A stretch of DNA of 38,680 nt, taken from positions 1-38,680 of IMG/VR virus record IMGVR_UViG_3300040810_000230. One strand, given 5' to 3'. The translations under genes were made by a program, and so were the position numbers. Under the pieces are notes generated by a model, which saw nothing but the letters and a program-made list of their open reading frames with translations, did no database searches and was not told where the DNA came from. Below, in pieces: positions 1-5,938 of the stretch (position 1 is the stretch's first letter; each line of letters begins with the position of its first letter). The DNA is from a virus.

Positions 1-114
1 CGAGGTGCGGTACAGGCTAAGGACATGGACAAGTTCCAGCAACTCACCGGATTAACAGGTGACTTGGCTCAAACCGTTTTTAACAAGGTAGCAGAGGGGA
101 TGGGCGTTGTTTGA
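1..114 (+). CDS. C-terminal end of an unidentified gene (5' truncated by window)
   Basis: Frame 1 is open from the first base and ends at a TGA at 112-114, giving the last 37 residues of a protein that starts outside the window. The fragment is a mix of charged and hydrophobic residues ending in Gly-Met-Gly-Val-Val. It is too short to assign to a family. Its end overlaps the TTG start proposed for the next gene by 8 bases, the compact arrangement seen throughout this window. Confidence 0.6.
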   Translation, partial: RGAVQAKDMDKFQQLTGLTGDLAQTVFNKVAEGMGVV

Positions 115-664
115 CTTTATTCAAGAATTAAATGAAAGCAGGATCTTTAGATACGAGCACGATTTTGAGGGAATGACTGCTCGTGACTTAGGTCATTTAC
201 TGTATCAAATAGTTATGATGTTAGAAATAATTAGACATTATGACAAAGACTGGGTTAAACAGTATGCTAGAAAAACATATCAGTTTGGAGGTTTTCCGGG
301 AATGAAGGCCGCTCAAACTGATATGTACAATTTTATAAGTGTTCTTAGTAATCAAGACAAGTACGACACTTATCTTAAAACAGATAAGACAGTACACGTA
401 CCAATGTTTGGTATTAAACGTTACTTGTTGGACATTATTAATGACAATAGACATATCACTAGAGACAGAGAACTATTAACTAAGTTAGAAAGCAGTCTTA
501 AAATACAAGACGGCGAACTTAAAAACATAAGACGCTTGGTTGGTTACTGGAACAACTATAGTGATACACAGAAAAAGACCACTATAGTTAGTCTACGTCA
601 AAATGTTAGACTTGACACCCCATATATTGATGTATATTGGTCAAAATTTAAAGAATTGAAATAA
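107..664 (+). CDS. Hypothetical phage protein, 185 aa
   Basis: I do not recognise a family. The protein is soluble and probably mostly helical: a hydrophobic helix near residues 28-45 (Gly-His-Leu-Leu-Tyr followed by Ile/Val/Met), then a long charged Lys/Glu/Arg-rich stretch around 115-150. It has no signal peptide or membrane segment. The start used is TTG at 107, with a purine-rich AGGGG at about 94-98 as ribosome binding site. No better in-frame start lies nearby. The stop codon overlaps a NATAAATA late promoter motif at 660-667, so this gene closes a transcription unit just before a late cassette. By position it could be an assembly or structural accessory protein, but that is only context. 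Confidence 0.7.
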   Translation: MFDFIQELNESRIFRYEHDFEGMTARDLGHLLYQIVMMLEIIRHYDKDWVKQYARKTYQFGGFPGMKAAQTDMYNFISVLSNQDKYDTYLKTDKTVHVPMFGIKRYLLDIINDNRHITRDRELLTKLESSLKIQDGELKNIRRLVGYWNNYSDTQKKTTIVSLRQNVRLDTPYIDVYWSKFKELK

Positions 665-667
665 ATA
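660..667 (+). promoter_or_regulatory. Putative T4-type late promoter (AATAAATA)
   Basis: AATAAATA spans the stop codon of the preceding gene and lies about 50 bases upstream of the ATG at 716. It matches the NATAAATA late promoter of T4-like cyanophages (T4: TATAAATA). There is no -35 box, as expected for gp55-type late sigma factors. Confidence 0.6.
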
Positions 668-715
668 ACATTAAGTCAGTAATAATACTGGCAATAAAAT
701 TTAAGGAGTTTTAAA

Positions 716-1171
716 ATGGCAGACGTAACAAGAGTACACGGTGATCCTTTAGGCGTAGTTGCAGTAGACGCTAGTAAGGGTGATACAGATGCAGACGGCG
801 TATTGGACGCAACACTTACAGTTGCAAACGTTGGTAGATCATGTGCATGGTTAGCAATTATAGTTAAGAATGGTTCTGCAGAAGCAGTAGACCTACAAGC
901 AGAAGTTGATACAGGTGATTCTGTTGAAGCAATTCTTAAGGCAGTTCAGGCTTCTATCGTTTCTAATGTACAGTACGGTGGTGAAATTTTAGCATACCAA
1001 GTTGAAGATGACACAACTGGTCAAATCAGCGTTATGGTAGCTGGTTCTAACTGGACAAACTCAACATTGCAAACAGCAATTCAGGCACTTGGTACAACAG
1101 TTGGTAACAACTCAGTTGACGTATCAGGTTCTACAGTAACAGACACAGGCATGAAATTAGCAACATCATAA
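716..1171 (+). CDS. Putative virion structural protein, copy 1 of a tandem pair
   Basis: This 151-residue acidic protein is rich in Ala, Val, Thr, Asp and Gly, with alternating hydrophobic patterns that suggest a beta-rich domain. It has almost no lysine or cysteine and no signal peptide, a composition common in phage decoration or tail proteins. It is clearly paralogous to the next gene: both start Met-Ala-Asp-(Val/Leu)-Thr-Arg-Val-His-Gly and share Ile-Leu-Ala-Tyr-Gln-Val-Glu and Thr-Gly-Gln-Ile-Ser-Val. A strong TTAAGGAG ribosome binding site, a private late promoter and a strong terminator suggest high late expression, hence a virion role by inference. I do not recognise a named family. 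Confidence 0.75.
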   Translation: MADVTRVHGDPLGVVAVDASKGDTDADGVLDATLTVANVGRSCAWLAIIVKNGSAEAVDLQAEVDTGDSVEAILKAVQASIVSNVQYGGEILAYQVEDDTTGQISVMVAGSNWTNSTLQTAIQALGTTVGNNSVDVSGSTVTDTGMKLATS

Positions 1172-1191
1172 TTTTATATCTCAGTAACACT

Positions 1192-1220
1192 AAAGGCGTA
1201 TTTCATGTACGCCTTTTTTT
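1192..1220 (+). terminator. Rho-independent terminator after structural copy 1
   Basis: A perfect 9-bp stem (AAAGGCGTA at 1192-1200 with TACGCCTTT at 1208-1216), a 7-base loop and a T run to 1220 form a textbook intrinsic terminator 21 bases after the stop codon. Confidence 0.9.
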
Positions 1221-1228
1221 ATGGCTAG

Positions 1229-1236
1229 TATAAATA
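1229..1236 (+). promoter_or_regulatory. Putative T4-type late promoter (TATAAATA)
   Basis: This is an exact T4 late promoter consensus TATAAATA just after the upstream terminator and 31 bases before the ATG at 1267. It should give the second paralogue its own late transcript. Confidence 0.7.
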
Positions 1237-1266
1237 CTACAAATACTTAATTAAGGAGTTTTACAG

Positions 1267-1698
1267 ATGGCAGATTTAACAAGAGTACACGGTTCACCAT
1301 CAGGTAACGTGACATACGACAGATCAGTCGCAAACGTTGGCGATATTTCAGCAGACGAACTAGTAGACGTTTCAGGACGTAAATTAGCATTTTTCAAAAT
1401 CGTTGTTCAAAACGGTTCTGACACTAACCAGGACATGACATCAGAAATGGGTCCTAACGAGTGTGTAGAAAAGATTTTACAAATTATTCAAAACTACACA
1501 GACGGCACAAACGAAGGAAGTGCAACAATCTTAGCATATCAGGTAGAAGGCGACAACACAGGTCAAATCAGTGTTGCAGTTGAAGGTTCTAGCTGGACAG
1601 CGGCAGCGTTGCAAGCATCTATTCGTGCTACTACAACATTGAACTCAATCAATGTTACAGGTTCAGACGTTACAGAGCCTGGCTTAGATTTAACATAA
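1267..1698 (+). CDS. Putative virion structural protein, copy 2 of a tandem pair
   Basis: This 143-residue protein is paralogous to the gene at 716 (same N-terminal motif, same Ile-Leu-Ala-Tyr-Gln-Val-Glu block, same Gly-Ser-x-Trp-Thr segment). The middle has diverged, so the two probably have distinct roles or are different subunits of one layer. The leader and ribosome binding site (TTAAGGAGTTTTA before ATGGCAGA) are nearly identical to copy 1, so the regulatory leader was duplicated with the gene. The protein is acidic, beta-type, and lacks a signal peptide. A late promoter precedes it and a terminator follows. Function is inferred from expression signals only. Confidence 0.75.
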   Translation: MADLTRVHGSPSGNVTYDRSVANVGDISADELVDVSGRKLAFFKIVVQNGSDTNQDMTSEMGPNECVEKILQIIQNYTDGTNEGSATILAYQVEGDNTGQISVAVEGSSWTAAALQASIRATTTLNSINVTGSDVTEPGLDLT

Positions 1699-1712
1699 TA
1701 GCAACTTAGCAC

Positions 1713-1720
1713 TATAAATA
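1713..1720 (+). promoter_or_regulatory. Putative T4-type late promoter abutting a terminator
   Basis: TATAAATA sits between the stop of structural copy 2 and the terminator hairpin at 1721. Transcription would start about 6 bases downstream, inside the 5' arm of that hairpin, so the new transcript would lack the base of the stem and could escape termination. Confidence 0.55.
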
Positions 1721-1752
1721 AAAAGGCATACATATTTTGTGTGCCTTTTTTT
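1721..1752 (+). terminator. Rho-independent terminator after structural copy 2
   Basis: A stem of AAAAGGCATAC (1721-1731) with GTGTGCCTTTT (1739-1749), including one G-U pair, and a T run to 1752 immediately precede the next ATG. It mirrors the terminator after copy 1. Confidence 0.85.
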
Positions 1753-2169
1753 ATGAACTGTCAAAGTATATACAGAGATTCAAGAATACAAACTGTCCCA
1801 TTAAGTAAACTAAGCCCTATGACTTTACACAAGGACGGCAGAGAACAATGGAAAACTTTGCCAACTATGAAAGAACAGGGGATGTGGTACCCTATACATG
1901 TGTGTAAAGTTGATGAAAGATTATGGATTGCACAGGCAATATCAGGAATAAGTCGTAAACCTATTATAAACGAAGACGGTATGATATGGGGTGTAAAAAT
2001 GGGATGTAACAGATTCGTTACTGCAGAAATGCTTAACTACACAACGATAGATTGTATTGTACACCCTAATTTAGATGAGTGTGTGCAATGGGCAAGGTAT
2101 TTTAAACACATAGATCCTTTACACAACAACAACCCAGAACCGTTCGAAGGCAAGTTTTCATATGAGTAA
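1753..2169 (+). CDS. ParB/sulfiredoxin-fold-like protein
   Basis: This 138-residue protein starts at the ATG at 1753. An in-frame GTG at 1741 lies inside the terminator T-arm and is unlikely. The layout resembles the N-terminal ParB-like nuclease fold: an early Val-Pro-Leu-Ser-Lys-Leu strand, a central Gly-x-Trp-x-Pro-Ile-His-Val segment (like the 'xxPIxV' strand), and Gly-Cys-Asn-Arg-Phe-x-x-Ala-Glu followed by Ile-Asp-Cys-Ile-Val, which parallels the ParB Gly-x-Arg-Arg-x-x-Ala motif. A partition role is unlikely in a T4-like phage. Related folds occur in phage proteins of unknown role. The assignment is by eye and moderate. The gene overlaps the next by 8 bases. Confidence 0.6.
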   Translation: MNCQSIYRDSRIQTVPLSKLSPMTLHKDGREQWKTLPTMKEQGMWYPIHVCKVDERLWIAQAISGISRKPIINEDGMIWGVKMGCNRFVTAEMLNYTTIDCIVHPNLDECVQWARYFKHIDPLHNNNPEPFEGKFSYE

Positions 2170-2668
2170 AATACACGGCTACAGTTCTGCTACCAATGAA
2201 GGCAAAGGTAGTTGTGTAATAGATTGTTATACATTAGTTGATATAACAAGGACAGGAGTAGTTGCCTATTACAGAGATGGTATGCCTATGTTCTTAGATG
2301 ATGCTGATCAGATTATAAACGACGAACCATCTTGGACACGTAGTCGAAATCAACAACGTAACTATGAAACACTGATACAAGTTATTAGTTTACGAGCTCA
2401 GCCGGTGTACTTAGAAGATCCTAAGCGACTAAGAAAACAAAACTTATCTTTATACGAGTTTTCTGATAAGGAAGGCATACAAGATTTATGGCGTTTTAGT
2501 TTTAGTGCAGAACAGCCTGATGTTTATAATCAAGGCAACAATCCTGTAGCCGCACTTGAACAAGATAGCGAAAACATACCTATTATATTAGGACTAAACG
2601 AAACTGTTGATATAGAAATACCTACATTACAGTTAGGAATAAACATGTACTTTAAATTACGTAACTGA
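2162..2668 (+). CDS. Hypothetical phage protein, 168 aa
   Basis: I cannot assign a family. The protein has no signal peptide or membrane segment and contains mixed beta-type stretches (Val-Val-Ala-Tyr-Tyr-Arg-Asp-Gly and a C-terminal Ile-Pro-Thr-Leu-Gln-Leu-Gly-Ile-Asn strand pattern). A charged segment around residues 55-100 includes Ser-Leu-Arg-Ala-Gln-Pro-Val-Tyr-Leu. It overlaps the upstream ParB-like gene by 8 bases and probably shares its transcript. A tail or neck structural role is possible from the surrounding late genes but is not shown by the sequence. Confidence 0.65.
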   Translation: MSKIHGYSSATNEGKGSCVIDCYTLVDITRTGVVAYYRDGMPMFLDDADQIINDEPSWTRSRNQQRNYETLIQVISLRAQPVYLEDPKRLRKQNLSLYEFSDKEGIQDLWRFSFSAEQPDVYNQGNNPVAALEQDSENIPIILGLNETVDIEIPTLQLGINMYFKLRN

Positions 2669-2790
2669 AACTACTAAATATAATTGGTTATGGCACATTA
2701 ATTAAGGCATTTTTAGGCACACTGGCACTACTTAGGCTCAACTATTTTGGCAATGGTTTTTACATTAACTCTAACTAGGAGATAAGAGTA

Positions 2791-3054
2791 GTGGCAATTA
2801 AGTCCCAAACAATCGAGAAGAAAAGTCTCGAGGCTCACGTAGATTTATGTGCCGAAAGGTACGAAGAATTGAATAAAAATATTAAGACACTAGAATCACG
2901 TGTGGACTCCTTATCCTCTCACGTCCTCGGTATAAAAGAGGACATGAACAAAATTACACGGTCAATCAATAATAGACTAATTACTATTGCTGGTGGCGTA
3001 ATAGGCGTGCTATCTACCGCTTTACTAGCACTTATTATCAAAGTACTCACATAG
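2791..3054 (+). CDS. XhlA-like coiled-coil membrane protein, 87 aa
   Basis: The N-terminal 60 residues form a charged heptad-type helix (Glu-Arg-Tyr-Glu-Glu-Leu-Asn-Lys, Leu-Glu-Ser-Arg-Val-Asp-Ser-Leu). A single C-terminal transmembrane segment follows at about 65-86 (Ile-Ala-Gly-Gly-Val-Ile-Gly-Val-Leu). This architecture matches hemolysin XhlA/holin-associated small proteins of phages, which act at the inner membrane in lysis. The family match is by architecture. The GTG start at 2791 is supported by AGGAG at 2777-2781. The cell wall hydrolase is 12 kb away, so a lysis role is possible but not shown by linkage. Confidence 0.65.
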   Translation: MAIKSQTIEKKSLEAHVDLCAERYEELNKNIKTLESRVDSLSSHVLGIKEDMNKITRSINNRLITIAGGVIGVLSTALLALIIKVLT

Positions 3055-3059
3055 ACAAA

Positions 3060-3512
3060 GTGAAACGTCAAACCGCTAAAAAACTTAAACAGTTTACTGA
3101 TAAACACCTCCCTGAACTCTTAACTAAGAACCCTACTCTGCTTTGGGAATCAGGCAGAGATAGTCTCATGGTAGGGCAGTTAGAAGTTAAGAAAGACCAA
3201 AATGGGTATATGATAACACTACCTGGCGGCACTCGCCATCGTTTTTACAAACAAAAACATGCAGTCTGTTACGCAAGTTATTACCAACTAAGTAACATGG
3301 ATCGTTGCAGTAGTATTGCTATATTAGACAATAAACTAGAAAACTACTCACATGACGTTGACCATTATAAACAGAGACTAACAAAGTATTACAAAGAAGA
3401 TGATAAAGATAAGTTCTTTTTGTACTATGCTAGGTACACACATGCGTTACCACTTAAACAACGCATGGAACAAGAATGTAAGAAAACAATCTTTTTGGCT
3501 AAATATAATTAA
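3060..3512 (+). CDS. Hypothetical phage protein, 150 aa
   Basis: This is a basic, soluble, largely helical protein, Lys-rich at the N-terminus and Tyr/Lys-rich towards the C-terminus (Tyr-Lys-Gln-Arg-Leu-Thr-Lys-Tyr-Tyr-Lys). The middle has a short beta-type patch with Gly-Gly-Thr-Arg-His-Arg-Phe-Tyr. No family is recognised. The start used is GTG at 3060, five bases after the previous stop, with only a weak ribosome binding site, so translation is probably coupled to the coiled-coil membrane protein upstream. The basic composition would allow nucleic acid binding, but nothing specific shows it. Confidence 0.65.
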   Translation: MKRQTAKKLKQFTDKHLPELLTKNPTLLWESGRDSLMVGQLEVKKDQNGYMITLPGGTRHRFYKQKHAVCYASYYQLSNMDRCSSIAILDNKLENYSHDVDHYKQRLTKYYKEDDKDKFFLYYARYTHALPLKQRMEQECKKTIFLAKYN

Positions 3513-3529
3513 ATTTAGGAATTCTTAAA

Positions 3530-4171
3530 ATGCAACTTAACGAACTAAAGAAAAAGAACACAAATAAGGTTATGGAAAGCAGATTCGGCTTTGCTGTCAA
3601 CTTTAATAAGATGACAGTCCAAAAAGCAGAAGGCTTACTAGAAACCATTGAGTCAGGATTAACTAAAATCCGCAACAGCAGTGCATTCCACTCTGCTGAG
3701 AAGAACCCACGTTACATGGAACTTTTAATGGTAAAAGAAAGTGTAACTGAATGGTTAGACGGTAAAGTAGAAGTAGTAGTTGAAGGCGAAGTACAAACGG
3801 CAGAAGCACTTCTAGCCGCTAAAGATATCACCGATAGACTACAAGGTATGGTAGAAGACTTAGGCGAAATGCTTAATGAAGATTTACCACCATTAGGCGA
3901 CAGCATTAATGACCAGATGGGTGAGGGCAAAGGCACACAGTATGTTGCTAGTGCAAGTGCTACATTACAAGGTTTATTAGATGCTATGAAAGCTGCCAAG
4001 CAAGCACTGGACGATGCTAGTAAAGTAATTACTGGTGAAGGTCCTGCTCCAGCAATGGCAGGAGATGAGATTCCAGACGAAGAACAAGCAATGGCAGGCG
4101 ATGAGATACCTGCAGAAGAGCCTATGATGGAACCTGAAGAGGAAGAGCCAGTCGGCAGAGAGATGCGCTAA
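3530..4171 (+). CDS. Acidic structural-type phage protein with C-terminal repeats
   Basis: This 213-residue protein has a helical body (about 25-165, including Leu-Gln-Gly-Met-Val-Glu-Asp-Leu-Gly-Glu-Met-Leu) and a very acidic low-complexity tail. Two copies of Ala-Met-Ala-Gly-Asp-Glu-Ile-Pro fall at about residues 175-198, encoded by a 36-base direct repeat (4052-4087 and 4088-4123). The tail then runs into Glu-Glu-Glu-Glu-Pro and ends Gly-Arg-Glu-Met-Arg. Acidic helical proteins like this occur among scaffold or core components of T4-like phages, but I cannot name the counterpart. The stop overlaps the next start (TAATG), so the two genes are coupled. Confidence 0.7.
   Translation: MQLNELKKKNTNKVMESRFGFAVNFNKMTVQKAEGLLETIESGLTKIRNSSAFHSAEKNPRYMELLMVKESVTEWLDGKVEVVVEGEVQTAEALLAAKDITDRLQGMVEDLGEMLNEDLPPLGDSINDQMGEGKGTQYVASASATLQGLLDAMKAAKQALDDASKVITGEGPAPAMAGDEIPDEEQAMAGDEIPAEEPMMEPEEEEPVGREMR
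4052..4123 (+). repeat. 36-base tandem repeat, two copies, in coding sequence
   Basis: Two imperfect in-frame 36-base units encode Ala-Met-Ala-Gly-Asp-Glu-Ile-Pro plus four acidic residues each. Differences are mostly at wobble positions, which suggests an older duplication kept under protein-level selection. Confidence 0.8.
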
Positions 4172-4518
4172 TGCGCTTTTCTGAGTTGCATGAAAATGAT
4201 CAGAAGCTGGTTGCAAAACTGGCTTCTGTTCTCGAGTTCTTAAAAGGCAGAGCAAGTGACCGAGACCTGCAACCAAACATTACTGTAGACAGTTTAGTTA
4301 AAATGGTTGCTAACACTGGCACACACATAGATTCTGCTAGTATTACACAGTTGTTTAACAACCCAACAATAAGAAACCTAATTAAAAACGTAGAGGGTAA
4401 CATGATTACTCTAAACCTCGACGGCGGAATGTCCGAACTTCAACCAGGCGGAGGCAACATGCCACCAGAAGTTAAAGTTAACCAAATGGCTAAAAGGGCA
4501 TTGAATCGTAGACAGTAA
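4171..4518 (+). CDS. Hypothetical phage protein, 115 aa
   Basis: This is a small soluble protein. The N-terminal half is helical (Lys-Leu-Val-Ala-Lys-Leu-Ala-Ser-Val-Leu). The middle has Ile-Thr-Gln-Leu-Phe-Asn-Asn-Pro, and a Gly-rich segment (Pro-Gly-Gly-Gly-Asn-Met-Pro-Pro) precedes a basic tail ending Arg-Ala-Leu-Asn-Arg-Arg-Gln. No family is recognised. Its ATG overlaps the stop of the acidic repeat protein by one base, so co-translation and a shared complex are plausible. The acidic tail upstream and basic tail here could pair, which is speculation. Confidence 0.65.
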   Translation: MRFSELHENDQKLVAKLASVLEFLKGRASDRDLQPNITVDSLVKMVANTGTHIDSASITQLFNNPTIRNLIKNVEGNMITLNLDGGMSELQPGGGNMPPEVKVNQMAKRALNRRQ

Positions 4519-4529
4519 TCTGTTATAAT
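4501..4529 (+). promoter_or_regulatory. Putative sigma70-type promoter for the Fe-S carrier gene
   Basis: TTGAAT (4501-4506), 17 bases, then TATAAT (4524-4529). The expected start of transcription is about 4536, exactly the ATG of the Fe-S carrier, so the mRNA may be leaderless. The motif lies inside the end of the upstream gene and could be chance. Confidence 0.5.
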
Positions 4530-4535
4530 AAAGAC

Positions 4536-4850
4536 ATGATTACATTCACACCCAAAGCATACGATCACTTTTACAAGTACGTAGGCGACAACAAAACACT
4601 ACAAATAAGTTTTAAACAAGAAGGCTGTACAGGCTATAGTTACCAACTTGACTGGCTAGATGGAGTACCAGAAGGGTATAAAGTTAGCAAGCAAGGTGAA
4701 ATAACATATACTTGGAAGCCCGAGCATGAGGACTGGCTTGACGGCACAACAGTTGACATGCAAGTACAAGGACTTAACAATAAACTAGTATTCCTAAACC
4801 CAAATGAAATAGCAAGTTGTGGATGTGGAGAAAGTGTTACTTTTAAATAA
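4536..4850 (+). CDS. A-type iron-sulfur cluster carrier (IscA/HesB-like)
   Basis: This 104-residue protein has the size and cysteine layout of A-type Fe-S carriers: Cys31 in Gly-Cys-Thr-Gly-Tyr-Ser-Tyr and Cys95-Gly-Cys97-Gly near the C-terminus, matching the three ligand cysteines of IscA (35, 99, 101). The fold pattern also fits (Leu-Gln-Ile-Ser-Phe strand before the first Cys, Asn-Pro-Asn-Glu before the CGCG end). Such carriers hand clusters to apo-proteins, and HesB-like genes are known in marine T4-like phages. Possible clients here are the two radical SAM enzymes at 31025 and 33090, which need 4Fe-4S clusters. A TATAAT element at 4524 lies directly upstream and no clear ribosome binding site precedes the ATG. 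Confidence 0.88.
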   Translation: MITFTPKAYDHFYKYVGDNKTLQISFKQEGCTGYSYQLDWLDGVPEGYKVSKQGEITYTWKPEHEDWLDGTTVDMQVQGLNNKLVFLNPNEIASCGCGESVTFK

Positions 4851-4853
4851 ATA
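4846..4853 (+). promoter_or_regulatory. Putative T4-type late promoter (AATAAATA)
   Basis: AATAAATA overlaps the stop codon of the Fe-S carrier gene and lies 18 bases before the ATG at 4872. Confidence 0.6.
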
Positions 4854-4871
4854 CACTAAAGGATTACTAGC

Positions 4872-5231
4872 ATGGCATTTTTACCTACATCAGCAAACGC
4901 ACGTGAACAATCGCAAGGCAACGCAGTAGTTGCAGGCGAGATTGCAATCTTAACACAACGTGTACTAAGCGCAATTAGTTCAGGTGTATTCACTATAACT
5001 GCTACAAGTGCAACTACTGTTACTATTAACGGTACTACTATTACTGGTAGCGTAATGACCAATGCTGATTCAACTGGGCGAGCATACTATACAGCCTGGC
5101 AAGGTACAACAACTGACGCAGTAAAAACCGAGCAGATGGCAGAAGTCATCTCGCATTTTCAAAAACTAGGATATGATATTGTCCGCAAATCAACAACAGG
5201 TACTGAGCTTTATTGGCAAATTACCTGGTAA
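4872..5231 (+). CDS. Putative virion-associated protein, 119 aa
   Basis: The N-terminal half is helical with many Ala/Gln residues. The middle is a Thr-rich stretch of alternating hydrophobic residues (Thr-Ile-Thr-Ala-Thr-Ser-Ala-Thr-Thr-Val-Thr-Ile) typical of phage beta-structure proteins. The C-terminus runs Leu-Gly-Tyr-Asp-Ile-Val-Arg-Lys to Leu-Tyr-Trp-Gln-Ile-Thr-Trp. There is no signal peptide. A late promoter and an AAAGGA ribosome binding site precede it. A virion role is inferred from composition and the late promoter. No family is recognised. Confidence 0.65.
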   Translation: MAFLPTSANAREQSQGNAVVAGEIAILTQRVLSAISSGVFTITATSATTVTINGTTITGSVMTNADSTGRAYYTAWQGTTTDAVKTEQMAEVISHFQKLGYDIVRKSTTGTELYWQITW

Positions 5232-5234
5232 TCA

Positions 5235-5909
5235 ATGATAACAGAACGCTACGAATACAAAACAATCAGTAGGAAAAACATAGACGGAAAAAGACATTAC
5301 CTCACACCAGAGGGAGATGCTGTTCCATCTGTAACTACTATTCTCGACAAAACTAAACCTGCTGAAAAGATGCAGGCACTACTTAACTGGAAAAAACGTG
5401 TAGGCGAAGCCAAGGCGCAACAGATTGTTACTGAAGCCGCCAATGTTGGTACAGTAATGCACAAGAAACTGGAAGAGTATTGTCTAGGTACACTGGATAA
5501 ACCAGGCAGTAACCTAATACAACAGCAAGCAGATAAGATGGCTCGTGTAGTAATTGACACTGGTTTAAAAGACATGAATGAGTGTTGGGGTGTTGAAGTA
5601 CCTTTATACTACTCAGGACTCTACGCAGGCACTACAGACTGTGTGGGTATGTTTAAAGGTGAGCCTGCTGTTCTCGATTTTAAGCAAACTAATAAGCCTA
5701 AAAAACGTGAATGGATTGAAGATTACTTCCTACAACTATGTGCGTATATTTGCGCCCACGATAAGACACATGAGACTAAGATAAAACGTGGTGTAATTCT
5801 AATGTGTTCGAGAGACTTTAAGTACCAACAGTTTGAGATAGAAGGTAACGAATTAGAGTTCTGGAAAAACAAATGGTGGGATAGAGTAGAGCAATTTTAT
5901 AATAAATAA
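5235..5909 (+). CDS. PD-(D/E)XK superfamily exonuclease (RecB/MGME1-like)
   Basis: This 224-residue protein carries the ordered motifs of the PD-(D/E)XK exonuclease fold: Gly-Thr-Val-Met-His76 (motif I helix), Glu121 in Gly-Val-Glu-Val, Asp135 in Gly-Thr-Thr-Asp-Cys-Val-Gly, Asp148-Phe-Lys150 in Ala-Val-Leu-Asp-Phe-Lys-Gln-Thr, and the Gln167-Leu-x-x-Tyr171 motif typical of RecB/AddB/Cas4-like nucleases. The single-domain size and motif spacing resemble MGME1-like ssDNA exonucleases, which are common in marine T4-like phages. The expected role is processing DNA ends in replication, recombination or host DNA degradation. It starts three bases after the upstream stop. All catalytic residues appear intact. 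Confidence 0.85.
   Translation: MITERYEYKTISRKNIDGKRHYLTPEGDAVPSVTTILDKTKPAEKMQALLNWKKRVGEAKAQQIVTEAANVGTVMHKKLEEYCLGTLDKPGSNLIQQQADKMARVVIDTGLKDMNECWGVEVPLYYSGLYAGTTDCVGMFKGEPAVLDFKQTNKPKKREWIEDYFLQLCAYICAHDKTHETKIKRGVILMCSRDFKYQQFEIEGNELEFWKNKWWDRVEQFYNK
5901..5908 (+). promoter_or_regulatory. Putative T4-type late promoter (AATAAATA)
   Basis: AATAAATA overlaps the stop codon of the nuclease gene, 31 bases before the GTG of the tail spike gene. Confidence 0.6.
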
Positions 5910-5938
5910 GTAAAACACATTTATTAAGGACTCTAAAC

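Noticed and set aside
1741-1752. GTG at 1741 as start of the ParB-like gene
   Set aside because: The codons fall within the terminator T-arm and would add Pro-Phe-Phe encoded by it. The ATG at 1753 is more plausible.
2669-2790. Possible promoter or small RNA in the 122-base gap before the XhlA-like gene
   Set aside because: A TATAAT-like element has no -35 partner and no stable hairpin or conserved pattern is visible.
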